Notes: generated from the letters alone by a model not told the origin. A stretch of DNA of 20,227 bases from an uncultured Collinsella sp. (GCA_900549215.1 URNJ01000014.1:1-20227), one strand, 5' to 3'. Numbered from the stretch's first letter, positions 6,423 through 14,729 are shown. A program made the numbers and translations.

Positions 6423-7025
6423 ATGAATCTTTCATCCCAGAAGAGCGCGATCGCACTCTCCGCGTCCGCGGCCGCGCTGCTCATGCCGGTTTCCGCGTTC
6501 GCCGAGGACGGCGCCGCCGGTGCGGACATCCTCATCCCTAAGATGGCGGAGTTCATCCCGGCGCTTATCGCCTTCCTGATTATCTGGATCGTGCTGGCCA
6601 AGGTCGCCCTGCCGGGCATCATGAAAACCATGGAGGAGCGCGGCAAGAAGATCGAGGAGAGCCTCGACGAGGCCGAGAAGACCAAGCAGGAGGCCATCGC
6701 CAAGCGCGCTGAGTCCGACTCGATCGTCACCGACGCCCGTCGTCAGGCTGCCGACATCGTTCTCGAGGCCCGTAAGGACGCCGAGTCCGAGCGTGCCCGT
6801 ATCATCGAGGCTGCTCACAAGGAGGCCGAGGAGATCATCGCCAAGGCCCATACGACCGTCGAGGACGAGCGCAAGTCCATCTACGCCGGTGCCGCGAGCT
6901 CCATCGCCGACCTGTCCGTTGCCGTCGCCACCAAGATCGTGGGCGAGGCACTCGAGGACGAGTCCGAGCAGAAGAAGCTCATCGAGCGCTACATCCAGGA
7001 AGCAGGTAGCCTGAATGCCGACTAG
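6423..7025 (+). CDS. atpF: F1Fo ATP synthase subunit b with signal-peptide-like N-terminus
   Basis: Subunit b is the peripheral stalk linking Fo to the top of F1. The 200-residue protein has a basic-hydrophobic start ending in VSAFAED (around residues 22-28), which looks like a signal peptidase site. A membrane span follows at about residues 44-65 (IPALIAFLIIWIVLAKVAL), then a long charged coiled coil rich in Glu, Lys, Arg and Ala to the end. Cleavage would leave the mature N-terminus outside and one span, which is the normal topology of b. The ATG follows GGAGCG at 6411-6416. The gene overlaps atpH by 11 bases. Confidence 0.95.
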   Translation: MNLSSQKSAIALSASAAALLMPVSAFAEDGAAGADILIPKMAEFIPALIAFLIIWIVLAKVALPGIMKTMEERGKKIEESLDEAEKTKQEAIAKRAESDSIVTDARRQAADIVLEARKDAESERARIIEAAHKEAEEIIAKAHTTVEDERKSIYAGAASSIADLSVAVATKIVGEALEDESEQKKLIERYIQEAGSLNAD

Positions 7026-7491
7026 CCGCTATCAGGACAAGGTGCTCGAGACCTACGCGCGCTCCCTTTTGGAAGCCGCCAAGGCCGAGAACCATGTGTT
7101 CGAGGACCTCGAGATGATCGAGCGCCTGGCTAGCGCCAGCCCCGAGATCATCGCCGTGCTCGACACCATGTCCAAGCGCGACCAGCTCGACCTTCTTCCC
7201 AAGGTGGCAGCTGCCTTTAAGTATGTTGCCGAGGAAGACGAGGATGTAGTGGGCGTGACCGTCACCACGGCGATCCCGCTCGACGACGAGCTGCGTCAAA
7301 CCATCACTAAGAAATGCGAGCAGGACTTCGGCCGCAAGGTATTCCTTATCGAGCAGGTCGACCCGTCTATCGTGGGCGGCCTGGTGCTCGAGGCCCGCGG
7401 CGAGCGTCGTGACATTACCGTCAAGACGCAGCTGCGCATCGCGCAGGAGACCCTCGCAAACTCTGCTAATTCGTACGGAGGTGAAGCCTAA
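7015..7491 (+). CDS. atpH: F1Fo ATP synthase subunit delta
   Basis: Delta caps the F1 head and binds the b stalk. The 158-residue protein is somewhat shorter than E. coli delta (177). It has the helical N-terminal domain (YQDKVLETYARSLLEAAKAE) and the C-terminal signature VDPSIVGGLVLEARGERRD. The start ATG lies inside the end of atpF (11-base overlap), and the stop TAA shares its last base with the atpA ATG, so translation is coupled on both sides. AtpF and delta are separate proteins here, unlike the b-delta fusion of mycobacteria. Confidence 0.94.
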   Translation: MPTSRYQDKVLETYARSLLEAAKAENHVFEDLEMIERLASASPEIIAVLDTMSKRDQLDLLPKVAAAFKYVAEEDEDVVGVTVTTAIPLDDELRQTITKKCEQDFGRKVFLIEQVDPSIVGGLVLEARGERRDITVKTQLRIAQETLANSANSYGGEA

Positions 7492-9089
7492 TGTCCGAAA
7501 CCCTCAATGCCCAGGATATCGCCAAGAAACTGCAGGAGCAGCTCACGAACCTCTCCGCGACGGTCGATACGCATGAGGTTTCAACGGTCGACGAGGTAGG
7601 CGACGGCATCGCGCGCGTCTCCGGCCTCAAGAGCGCCATGGCAGGCGAGCTTCTGGAGTTCAAGAGCTCCGATACCGGTGAGACCGTCTTCGGCCTTGCC
7701 CAGAACCTTGACCGTGACGAGGTCGGCGCCGTTCTGTTTGGTGCCGTCGACTCCATCAAGGAAGGCGACGAGTGCCGCACCACTGGCCGCATTATGGATA
7801 TCCCCGTGAGCCGTGCCATGCTCGGCCGCGTCGTCAATCCGCTCGGCCAGCCCATCGACGGTTTGGGTGACATTGTCGCCACACACCGTCGCCCCATCGA
7901 GTTCAAGGCCCCCGGCGTCATCGACCGTACCCCGGTGTGCGAGCCGGTTCAGACCGGCCTGTTGGCCATCGACTCCATGGTGCCTATCGGCCGCGGCCAG
8001 CGTGAGCTCATCATCGGCGACCGTAAGACCGGTAAGACCGCTATTGCCATCGACGCTATCCTCAATCAGCGCGGCAAGGGTATGGTCTGCATCTATGTCG
8101 CTATCGGCCAGAAGGCCTCCACGGTTGCCAACATCCGCGAGACCCTCGCTCAGCACGGTGCGCTCGACTACACCATCATCGTTTCGGCCACCGCTGCCGA
8201 TTCCGCCCCTATGCAGTACATCGCGCCTATGGCCGGTGCCGCTATCGGCGAGGTCTTCATGTACAACGGCGAGGACGGCAAGCCCGCCAACGAGACCAAC
8301 CCCGGCGGCCACGTGCTCGTCATCTACGACGACCTGTCCAAGCAGGCTGTGGCCTACCGTCAGATGTCGCTGACGCTGCATCGTCCGCCCGGACGCGAGG
8401 CCTATCCTGGCGACATCTTCTACCTGCACTCTCGTCTGCTCGAGCGTGCCGTCAAGATGTCCAAGAAGAACGGTTACGGCTCCATGACGGCTCTGCCGAT
8501 CATCGAGACCCAGGACGGCGACGTCTCGGCCTACATTCCGACCAACGTCATTTCCATTACCGATGGTCAGATCTATCTTCAGTCCGAGCTCTTCTTCCAG
8601 GGCCAGCGCCCGGCAGTCGACGTGGGCATTTCCGTGTCCCGCGTCGGTGGCGACGCGCAGACCAAGGCTATGAAGCAGGTCGCCGGCAACCTCCGTCTGG
8701 ACCTCGCTTCGTACCAGGAGCTCGCCGGCTTTACGCAGTTCGGCTCCGACCTCGACGAGGCTACTCAGAAGCAGCTGACCCATGGTGCTCGCATGACCGA
8801 GCTCCTGAAGCAGCCGCGCTACAAGCCGTTTGAGGTTGGCGAGCAGATCGTTACGCTGTTCGCTGGCAACGAGGGCTTCCTGGATGACCTGGAGATCGCC
8901 GACGTGCTGCCTTTCCGTGCCGAGCTCATCGAGTACATGGACAATGGCTTTGGCTCGCTGCTCGACAAGGTTCGCGCCAAGAAGATCGATGATGACACCA
9001 AGGCTGAGCTCTTGCGCGTCATCGGCGACTTCAAGCAGCAGTTCATGGCCAAGCACCATTCGGATGTTTCTGGATCAGAGGAGAACTAA
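7491..9089 (+). CDS. atpA: F1Fo ATP synthase subunit alpha
   Basis: Alpha carries the non-catalytic nucleotide sites of F1 and alternates with beta in the hexamer. The 532-residue protein has the beta-barrel start (VGDGIARVSGL), the Walker A motif GDRKTGKT at 176-183, the Walker B region HVLVIYDDLSKQAVAYRQ, and the family signature around RPPGREAYPGDIFYLHSRLLERA, with the arginine finger expected downstream near SVSRVGG. The ATG overlaps the atpH stop by one base (TAATG), with GGAGGTGAAG at about 7477-7486 as ribosome binding site. Length is slightly above the usual 500-513 owing to extra residues at both ends. Confidence 0.98.
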   Translation: MSETLNAQDIAKKLQEQLTNLSATVDTHEVSTVDEVGDGIARVSGLKSAMAGELLEFKSSDTGETVFGLAQNLDRDEVGAVLFGAVDSIKEGDECRTTGRIMDIPVSRAMLGRVVNPLGQPIDGLGDIVATHRRPIEFKAPGVIDRTPVCEPVQTGLLAIDSMVPIGRGQRELIIGDRKTGKTAIAIDAILNQRGKGMVCIYVAIGQKASTVANIRETLAQHGALDYTIIVSATAADSAPMQYIAPMAGAAIGEVFMYNGEDGKPANETNPGGHVLVIYDDLSKQAVAYRQMSLTLHRPPGREAYPGDIFYLHSRLLERAVKMSKKNGYGSMTALPIIETQDGDVSAYIPTNVISITDGQIYLQSELFFQGQRPAVDVGISVSRVGGDAQTKAMKQVAGNLRLDLASYQELAGFTQFGSDLDEATQKQLTHGARMTELLKQPRYKPFEVGEQIVTLFAGNEGFLDDLEIADVLPFRAELIEYMDNGFGSLLDKVRAKKIDDDTKAELLRVIGDFKQQFMAKHHSDVSGSEEN

Positions 9090-9094
9090 GCCCC

Positions 9095-10003
9095 ATGGCC
9101 AACCTTCGCGACATTAAGAAGCGAATCTCCTCGGTTACCACGACCAAGCAGATCACGCGCACGATGGAGATGGTCTCTACGGCCAAGATCCGTCGTGCCC
9201 TCGATCGCTCCAAGCAGGCCGAGCCCTATAAGGAGGCGCTGACCGACGTCATGTTGACGGTCGCCGGTGACGCCTCCTGTTCGGGCACCGATCCCATGCT
9301 GCAGAAGCATGAGAGCGTCAAGCATGGCCTGATTGTCGTTATTGCCTCGGACCGCGGCCTTGCCGGCGGTTTCAATACGACGGTGGAGCGCACGGCCGAA
9401 AAGCTCGCCGCTTCTTGGGCGAACGACGGCATCGAGTGCGAGATCATCGCGTGCGGGCGCAAACCGGCCACGTATTTCCGTGACCGCGCAAACGTCGTCA
9501 TGCACTTTGAGGGCAACTCCTCTGAGCCCGATTTCAATCAGGCCCGCATGATCTCCTCTCATATCTGCGATGCGTATCGTGCCGGTGAGCTTGACCGTGT
9601 CGAGCTTGTCTACCACCACGCCAAGAACCGCGTGGATCAGGAGCTTCGCGTCGAGCATCTGTTGCCGCTCGACCCCGAGATGATCGCTATGGCCCACGGT
9701 CCGCGTAAGAACGAGACCGACGCCCCTAAGCGCATCTCGTCCACGTTCGAGTTCGTGCCCTCTCCCGAGCACGTTCTCGGCAAGCTTGTGCCGTCTTATA
9801 TCCTGACGGTCATCTACCAGGCCCTGATCGATTCGGCGGCTGCCGAGCAGGGTGCACGCCGCAAGGCCATGCACTCCGCGACGGAAAACGCCACCGCGAT
9901 CATCTCGACCCTTACCCGCACGTATAGTCGCGTGCGCCAGGCTTCGATCACGACCGAGATTAACGAGATCGTCGGCGGAGCCTCAGCATTGGAGGAACAG
10001 TAA
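9095..10003 (+). CDS. atpG: F1Fo ATP synthase subunit gamma
   Basis: Gamma is the central rotating shaft. The 302-residue protein shows both conserved coiled-coil ends: N-terminal LRDIKKRISSVTTTKQITR followed by MEMVSTAKIRRA, and C-terminal ARRKAMHSATENATAII with NEIVGGASAL. The central Rossmann-like part contains VIASDRGLAGGFNT. It starts 5 bases after the atpA stop, with a GAGGAG site inside the end of atpA, and its stop overlaps the atpD ATG by one base. Confidence 0.97.
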   Translation: MANLRDIKKRISSVTTTKQITRTMEMVSTAKIRRALDRSKQAEPYKEALTDVMLTVAGDASCSGTDPMLQKHESVKHGLIVVIASDRGLAGGFNTTVERTAEKLAASWANDGIECEIIACGRKPATYFRDRANVVMHFEGNSSEPDFNQARMISSHICDAYRAGELDRVELVYHHAKNRVDQELRVEHLLPLDPEMIAMAHGPRKNETDAPKRISSTFEFVPSPEHVLGKLVPSYILTVIYQALIDSAAAEQGARRKAMHSATENATAIISTLTRTYSRVRQASITTEINEIVGGASALEEQ

Positions 10004-11457
10004 TGGCTAATAACACCGTAAAGCTTGCGGTCGAGGAAGCCACCAAGAAGACGACTGCCGGTGATGGTCGCATCGTGCGAATCATCGGCCCTGTCGTCGA
10101 CGTCAAGTTTGACGGCGCGGTGCCCCCGATCTACAACGCGCTCACGGTCGAGGCCGAGACCCCGATCGGTCATCTGAGCACGATCCTCGAGGTCGAGAGC
10201 CAGCTTCCGGGCGGCGTCGTCCGCACGGTCGCCATGTCCTCGACCGACGGCCTGCAGCGCGGCCTCATCGCCACCGATACCGGTGAGCCCATGAAGATGC
10301 CCGTTGGTCCCAAGACGCTCGGCCGCATTTGGAACGTCATGGGCAAGCCCGTCGACGGCAAGCCCATGCCCGAGGTGGAGGAGTTCTACCCCATCCACCA
10401 TGCAGCGCCCCGTTTCGACGAGCTCACCACCAAGACCGAGATCTTCGAGACCGGCATCAAGGCCGTCGACCTGCTCGAGCCCTACATCCGTGGCGGCAAG
10501 ACGGGCCTGTTCGGCGGTGCCGGTGTCGGCAAGACCGTTCTGATTCAGGAGCTCATCAACAACCTCGCCCAGGAGCACGGCGGCACCTCGGTGTTCACCG
10601 GCGTCGGCGAGCGTACCCGCGAGGGCACCGACCTGTTCCTCGAGATGAGCGAGTCTGGCGTTATCGACAAGACCTGCTTGGTCTATGGTCAGATGAACGA
10701 GCCGCCCGGAGCTCGTCTGCGCATCGGTCTGGCCGGCCTTACCACCGCTGAGTACTTCCGCGATCGTGGTCAGGACGTTCTGCTGTTCATCGACAACATC
10801 TTCCGCTTCTCCCAGGCAGGTTCCGAGGTTTCCGCACTGCTGGGTCGTATGCCGTCCGCCGTTGGTTACCAGCCCACGCTGGCAACCGAGATGGGCGACC
10901 TCCAGGAGCGCATTACCTCGACCAAGACGGGCTCCATTACCTCCGTCCAGGCTGTCTACGTCCCCGCAGACGACCTGACCGACCCGGCGCCTGCCACGAC
11001 GTTTACGCACCTCGACGCCACCACGGTTCTTTCGCGTAGCATTTCGTCGCTCGGCCTGTTCCCGGCTATTGACCCGCTCGCGTCTTCCTCCGACGCTCTC
11101 GATCCCTCGATCGTCGGCGAGGAGCACTACCGTGTCGCCGTCAAGGTCCAGGAGCTCCTGCAGGAGTACTCCGACCTTCAGGACATCATCGCCATTCTGG
11201 GTATGGACGAGCTGTCCGAGGAGCAGCGCCTTACGGTCAACCGCGCTCGTAAGATTCAGCAGTTCCTCTCGCAGTCCTTCCACGTCGCCGAGAAGTTCAC
11301 CGGTAACCCCGGTGTCTACGTCCGCGTCGAGGATACCGTCCGCTCTTTCGCCGAGATTGTCGACGGCAAGGCCGATGACCTGCCCGAGCAGGCTTTCCGC
11401 TATGCTTCCACAATTGAGGACGTGCGCGAGCGCGCCCGCAAGATGGGGGAGAAGTAG
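10003..11457 (+). CDS. atpD: F1Fo ATP synthase subunit beta
   Basis: Beta holds the catalytic nucleotide sites. The 484-residue protein carries Walker A GGAGVGKT at 171-178, the catalytic glutamate E203 in GVGERTREG, Walker B LLFIDNIFRF, and the DELSEE region (here DELSEEQRL) near the C-terminus. About 18 extra residues (NTVKLAVEEATKKTTAG) precede the usual start GRIVRIIGPVVDV. The ATG overlaps the atpG stop (TAATG), with TTGGAGGAAC as the ribosome binding site. atpC follows after 3 bases. Confidence 0.98.
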   Translation: MANNTVKLAVEEATKKTTAGDGRIVRIIGPVVDVKFDGAVPPIYNALTVEAETPIGHLSTILEVESQLPGGVVRTVAMSSTDGLQRGLIATDTGEPMKMPVGPKTLGRIWNVMGKPVDGKPMPEVEEFYPIHHAAPRFDELTTKTEIFETGIKAVDLLEPYIRGGKTGLFGGAGVGKTVLIQELINNLAQEHGGTSVFTGVGERTREGTDLFLEMSESGVIDKTCLVYGQMNEPPGARLRIGLAGLTTAEYFRDRGQDVLLFIDNIFRFSQAGSEVSALLGRMPSAVGYQPTLATEMGDLQERITSTKTGSITSVQAVYVPADDLTDPAPATTFTHLDATTVLSRSISSLGLFPAIDPLASSSDALDPSIVGEEHYRVAVKVQELLQEYSDLQDIIAILGMDELSEEQRLTVNRARKIQQFLSQSFHVAEKFTGNPGVYVRVEDTVRSFAEIVDGKADDLPEQAFRYASTIEDVRERARKMGEK

Positions 11458-11460
11458 GTT

Positions 11461-11853
11461 ATGCGTATCCGCATCGTGTGCCCCGTGAGCTGCGCCTATG
11501 AGGGCGACGCTGCGTTTGTGTCGATTCCGTCCACGGATGGCGAGTTTGGCGTCCTGCCTGCTCACTCCAGCGAGATCTGCACGATCGACCGCGGTTACGT
11601 TCGCGTTTCCGATAAGGCCATGGGCACTGTCGACCACACGTTTGCCGTGGCCGGCGGCTATGCCCAGGTTGCGGACGATGTCGTGACCGTTCTCGCCGAG
11701 CGCGCTTGCGATTTGGCGACCGTCGATGCCGACAAGCTTAAAGCTGATATTCAAGGTTTTGAAGAGAAGCTGGGTAATTTGTCGGAGGATGATGCACGCC
11801 GCGCCTACCTCTATAATGAAATCGCATGGTGTAAGCTCAAGCTTGCCCAATAG
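11461..11853 (+). CDS. atpC: F1Fo ATP synthase subunit epsilon
   Basis: Epsilon contacts gamma and the c-ring and can inhibit ATP hydrolysis. The 130-residue protein has the N-terminal beta-sandwich with GEFGVLPAHSSEI and FAVAGGYAQVADDVVTVLAERA, followed by a shortened two-helix C-terminal domain ending in NEIAWCKLKLAQ. It is the last gene of the operon; ATG 11461 begins 3 bases after the atpD stop, with GGGGGAG at the end of atpD as ribosome binding site. A strong terminator follows at 11891-11928. Confidence 0.95.
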   Translation: MRIRIVCPVSCAYEGDAAFVSIPSTDGEFGVLPAHSSEICTIDRGYVRVSDKAMGTVDHTFAVAGGYAQVADDVVTVLAERACDLATVDADKLKADIQGFEEKLGNLSEDDARRAYLYNEIAWCKLKLAQ

Positions 11854-11890
11854 TCAAACGTTTTAGCGTTCGACCAATTGCGAACACATC

Positions 11891-11928
11891 ATGCCCGGGA
11901 TGGCCCAGCCACCCCGGGCATGCTTTTT
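11891..11928 (+). terminator. Rho-independent terminator of the atp operon
   Basis: ATGCCCGGG (11891-11899) pairs with CCCGGGCAT (11913-11921); the loop adds an inner TGG/CCA stem (11901-11903 with 11909-11911). GC and a run of five T (11924-11928) follow. This is one of the clearest terminators in the window. Only 13 bases separate the T-run from the murA start, and the murA ribosome binding site GAAAGGG begins at the next base. Confidence 0.9.
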
Positions 11929-11941
11929 GAAAGGGTAGACC

Positions 11942-13225
11942 TTGGATATTATCCGCGTTGAGGGTGGCCACGCCATCGGAGGTTCCGTGCCTGTCTCGGG
12001 TGCCAAGAACTCCGCGCTCAAACTCATGGCGGCAACGCTTCTGGCGCCGGGCAAGACGACGCTGCAGAACGTGCCCGATATTTCCGATGTCCACGTGATG
12101 GGCAAGGTGCTCAAGGGCATGGGCGCTACGATCGATGTTCTCGACGAGCACACGCTCGAGATCGATACCTCTCAGGTCGATTCTTGGGAGGCTCCCTACG
12201 AGCTCGTCGCCAAGATGCGCGCTTCCACGGCCGTGATGGGGCCCTTGCTGGGCCGTTTCCATCGTGCCAAGATAGCCATGCCCGGCGGCTGCAACCTGGG
12301 TGCTCGCAAGATCGATATGCACATTCTTGGTCTTGAGGCCCTGGGCGTTGAGTTCGATACCGCCCACGGCTACATCAACGCCAGTGCGCCCCAGGGTCTG
12401 CACGGCACGACCGTCACGCTCGAGTTCGCTAGTGTCGGCGCTACCGAGAATCTCATCATGGCCTCCGTGCGCGCGCAGGGCACCACGGTTATCGACAATG
12501 CCGCTCGCGAGCCCGAGATCGTCGATCTCGCCAACATGCTCAACGAGATGGGCGCCAAGATCGTCGGTGCTGGCACGCCCGTCGTGACTATCGAAGGCGT
12601 GGAAGAGCTGCATCCCGTTACCCATCGCGTGGTGGGTGACCGCATCGAGGCCGGTACCTTTATCGTCGCCGGTGCGTTGATGGCCGACGATCGCGGTGTC
12701 GACGTCACGGGTTTTTGCCCCATCCATCTGGGTATGGTGCTCAAGAAGATGGAGCTCATGGGCATCGATTGTGAGCGTACCGATGATGGCGTCCACGTGA
12801 ATCGCGCCGAGCGCATCAAGCCGGTCGATATTCAGACGCTTCCGTTCCCCGGTTTCCCGACCGACATGCAGGCGCAGATAATGGTGCTTTCTGCCCTCGC
12901 CGACGGCAGCTCCGTCATTACCGAAAACATCTTTGAGAATCGCTTTATGTTCGCCTCTGAGCTGGTGCGCATGGGTGCCGACATTCGTATCGAGAGCCAT
13001 CATGCCATGATTCACGGCGTCAAGGGTTTCTCGGGTGCACAGGTTACCTCGCCCGACCTGCGTGGCGGTGCGGCCCTCGTCGTAGCCGGCCTGATCGCAG
13101 ACGGTACGACTGAGGTCTCGGCTATCCATCACATCAAACGTGGCTACGAGCGGTTTGTCGAGAAGCTGCAGGCGCTCGGCGCGCATGTCGAGCATGCCAC
13201 CGTCCCCGATCCCGTTATCTACTAA
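11942..13225 (+). CDS. murA: UDP-N-acetylglucosamine 1-carboxyvinyltransferase
   Basis: MurA transfers enolpyruvate from PEP to UDP-GlcNAc, the first committed step of peptidoglycan synthesis. The 427-residue protein has the catalytic Lys22 and Asn23 in GAKNSALK, the fosfomycin-target Cys117 in PGGCNLGAR, and the late motif FPTDMQAQ, with ENIFENRFM nearby. Cys is present rather than the Asp of intrinsically fosfomycin-resistant enzymes. Translation starts at TTG 11942 with GAAAGGG at 11929-11935; the protein begins MDIIRVEGG as expected. There is almost no room for a promoter between the atp terminator and this start, so expression probably depends on readthrough or on a promoter before or within the hairpin. 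The LCP gene follows after 12 bases. Confidence 0.97.
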   Translation: MDIIRVEGGHAIGGSVPVSGAKNSALKLMAATLLAPGKTTLQNVPDISDVHVMGKVLKGMGATIDVLDEHTLEIDTSQVDSWEAPYELVAKMRASTAVMGPLLGRFHRAKIAMPGGCNLGARKIDMHILGLEALGVEFDTAHGYINASAPQGLHGTTVTLEFASVGATENLIMASVRAQGTTVIDNAAREPEIVDLANMLNEMGAKIVGAGTPVVTIEGVEELHPVTHRVVGDRIEAGTFIVAGALMADDRGVDVTGFCPIHLGMVLKKMELMGIDCERTDDGVHVNRAERIKPVDIQTLPFPGFPTDMQAQIMVLSALADGSSVITENIFENRFMFASELVRMGADIRIESHHAMIHGVKGFSGAQVTSPDLRGGAALVVAGLIADGTTEVSAIHHIKRGYERFVEKLQALGAHVEHATVPDPVIY

Positions 13226-13237
13226 TACAGGTTGCCT

Positions 13238-14473
13238 ATGTTTAACAAGAAGCCCCTCGCGGATACCTCCACCCGAAGACCCTCAACTGGTGCGCAGGCC
13301 AAGATCTACAGTCGCGATAACGTGGCTCGCTATTCCGAGCGCGCTCGCCAACGTCGTCGTAGCCACACGATTCGTCACGTCGCGCTCATTGTCGTGCTTG
13401 GCGTGCTACTGAGTGCCACTACCGCTGCCGGCCTGTGGTTTGCCACCATTATGGGCAAGCTCGGCGATTCTAATGTCATTACCGACAATCTGCGTCGGGT
13501 TCTGGTTGACACCGATGAGGCAAAGGATCCGTTCTACGTGCTACTTCTTGGCACCGACGGCCGTCCGGGCGAGGATACGTATCGCGCCGACTCGATTATC
13601 CTGGCACGAATCGACCCCACGCAAAAGCAGGCGACGCTCATTTCCGTTCCGCGCGACACCAAGGTCGAGTACAAGGGCGAGACTATGAAGATCAACGCCT
13701 GCCATACCGTTGGCGGCGCCGAGGCCATGGTCGAGGCGGTCAACGAGCTGTGCGGTGTTCAGATTTCCCACTATGCCGAAGTCAGCTTCGACGGTATGCA
13801 GGCGCTGATTGATTCGGTTGGCGGTATCGACATTAACGCAACCGATGATGTTGACGACCCCGAGCACCTGGATATTAAGATTACCGCTGGTCAGCAGCAT
13901 ATGGACGGCGCCACCGCCCTTACCTATGCCCGCTGCCGCTACATCTATGCCGACGGCGATTACACGCGCATGCGTCATCAGCGTCAGGTGCTTGGCGCCC
14001 TTGCCAACCAGATTCTCAATAACTTCGATGCCACGAAGATCTTTGGCCTGGTTAATTCGCTGTCCGATATGCTCGTAACCGATATGAGCGTTCAGGATAT
14101 CGTGTCTACGGTCAACGCCATGCGCGGTATGGATGTCGATGGTATCTATTCGGCCAACCTGCCCTCGTACGCCGACGACAGTACCATGATCGACGGTGTG
14201 AGCTACGTCTTTGTCTACGAGGACGAGCTCAAGGAAATGATGGAGCGCGTCGATGCTGGCAAGGATCCCAAGGGTCCCAACACCATGGGTCTTTCCGACG
14301 GTTCCAGCTCTACGATCGGCGACCTGAACAACAACACGTCTGACGACTACGCAAACGGTACCGCAACCTCATCGGTCAGCTCTGACGATTCCGATGACTC
14401 AAGCGATTCGAGCGATTCGGACTACTACGAAGAGCCCACCGGCGACGGCAACGGCTACGAGGCCAATTATTAG
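13238..14473 (+). CDS. LytR-CpsA-Psr (LCP) family cell-wall glycopolymer ligase
   Basis: LCP proteins attach lipid-linked glycopolymers to peptidoglycan on the outer face of the membrane. From ATG 13238 the protein has 411 residues: a basic cytoplasmic start, one membrane span at about 48-71, and an LCP domain from about 99 to 260. The domain shows the family motifs GTDGRP, RADSIILARID, SVPRDTKV, VGGIDI, LTYARCR and DYTRMRHQRQVL, with the conserved Asp and Arg residues that bind the polyprenyl pyrophosphate. After the domain comes a linker and a Ser/Asp-rich tail (about residues 375-400) ending in EEPTGDGNGYEANY. A TTG at 13232 would add two residues; ATG 13238 has better spacing from ACAGG. 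It lies 12 bases after murA, fitting a joint wall-synthesis transcript. The exact polymer is unknown. Confidence 0.92.
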   Translation: MFNKKPLADTSTRRPSTGAQAKIYSRDNVARYSERARQRRRSHTIRHVALIVVLGVLLSATTAAGLWFATIMGKLGDSNVITDNLRRVLVDTDEAKDPFYVLLLGTDGRPGEDTYRADSIILARIDPTQKQATLISVPRDTKVEYKGETMKINACHTVGGAEAMVEAVNELCGVQISHYAEVSFDGMQALIDSVGGIDINATDDVDDPEHLDIKITAGQQHMDGATALTYARCRYIYADGDYTRMRHQRQVLGALANQILNNFDATKIFGLVNSLSDMLVTDMSVQDIVSTVNAMRGMDVDGIYSANLPSYADDSTMIDGVSYVFVYEDELKEMMERVDAGKDPKGPNTMGLSDGSSSTIGDLNNNTSDDYANGTATSSVSSDDSDDSSDSSDSDYYEEPTGDGNGYEANY

Positions 14474-14503
14474 GGTTACGCGGGCTTACCAGCCCGCGTA
14501 ACC
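14474..14503 (+). terminator. Perfect 13-bp hairpin after the LCP gene
   Basis: GGTTACGCGGGCT and AGCCCGCGTAACC (14491-14503) form a perfect 13-pair stem with a TACC loop, starting at the base after the LCP stop codon. No T-run follows (AGTTGAC), so it is not a classical intrinsic terminator. It may stabilise the mRNA 3' end or act together with the hairpins downstream. Confidence 0.6.
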
Positions 14504-14514
14504 AGTTGACGCTG

Positions 14515-14615
14515 CAAACCCGCCAGAGCGGCAATCTGCCTTTCAACTTCGGCGCCATGATCAAAAGATCAATGCCGCCTCGTTTCAAGGCACCTTGCTC
14601 GCTCTGGCGGGTTTT
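14515..14615. repeat. 101-base MITE-like long imperfect palindrome
   Basis: The outer arms, AAACCCGCCAGAGCG (14516-14530) and CGCTCTGGCGGGTTT (14600-14614), match perfectly over 15 pairs. The interior continues the hairpin: GCAA/TTGC, TGCCTT/AAGGCA, GGCG/CGCC, CAT/ATG and GATC/GATC around an AAAA loop at 14563-14566, about 36 pairs in all. The sequence CGCTG flanks it directly on both sides (14510-14514 and 14616-14620), as a target-site duplication would. It encodes nothing. It could be a miniature inverted-repeat element or a structured RNA with a terminator-like TTTT end. Confidence 0.55.
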
Positions 14616-14664
14616 CGCTGTCGTTGCCAAAACATCGGCGTAACACTTGGCACATGGGTAGTCA

Positions 14665-14708
14665 TTGGGGACGTTCTTGTTTGACTAGTCGTTTAAGAAC
14701 GTCCCCAA
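14665..14708. repeat. REP-like palindrome with 14-bp arms
   Basis: TTGGGGACGTTCTT (14665-14678) and AAGAACGTCCCCAA (14695-14708) are perfect inverted arms around a 16-base loop that itself contains the palindrome GACTAGTC (14683-14690). GGGGAC-type palindromes of this size are typical of REP elements mobilised by REP-associated tyrosine transposases. No such transposase is in the window, and copy number elsewhere in the genome is unknown. Confidence 0.55.
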
Positions 14709-14729
14709 CTTCTATTTCCCCTTGCACCA

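Noticed and set aside
7581..9059. Long open frame of 492 codons on the minus strand
   Set aside because: It is antisense to atpA, which is certain. High GC at third positions makes long antisense frames common, and the translation has no family likeness.
9814..11850. Open frame of 678 codons on the minus strand
   Set aside because: It runs antisense across atpG, atpD and atpC, all firmly identified. Its composition is that of a shadow frame.
11837..13195. Open frame of 452 codons on the minus strand
   Set aside because: Antisense to murA, with no recognisable motif and no ribosome binding site of note.
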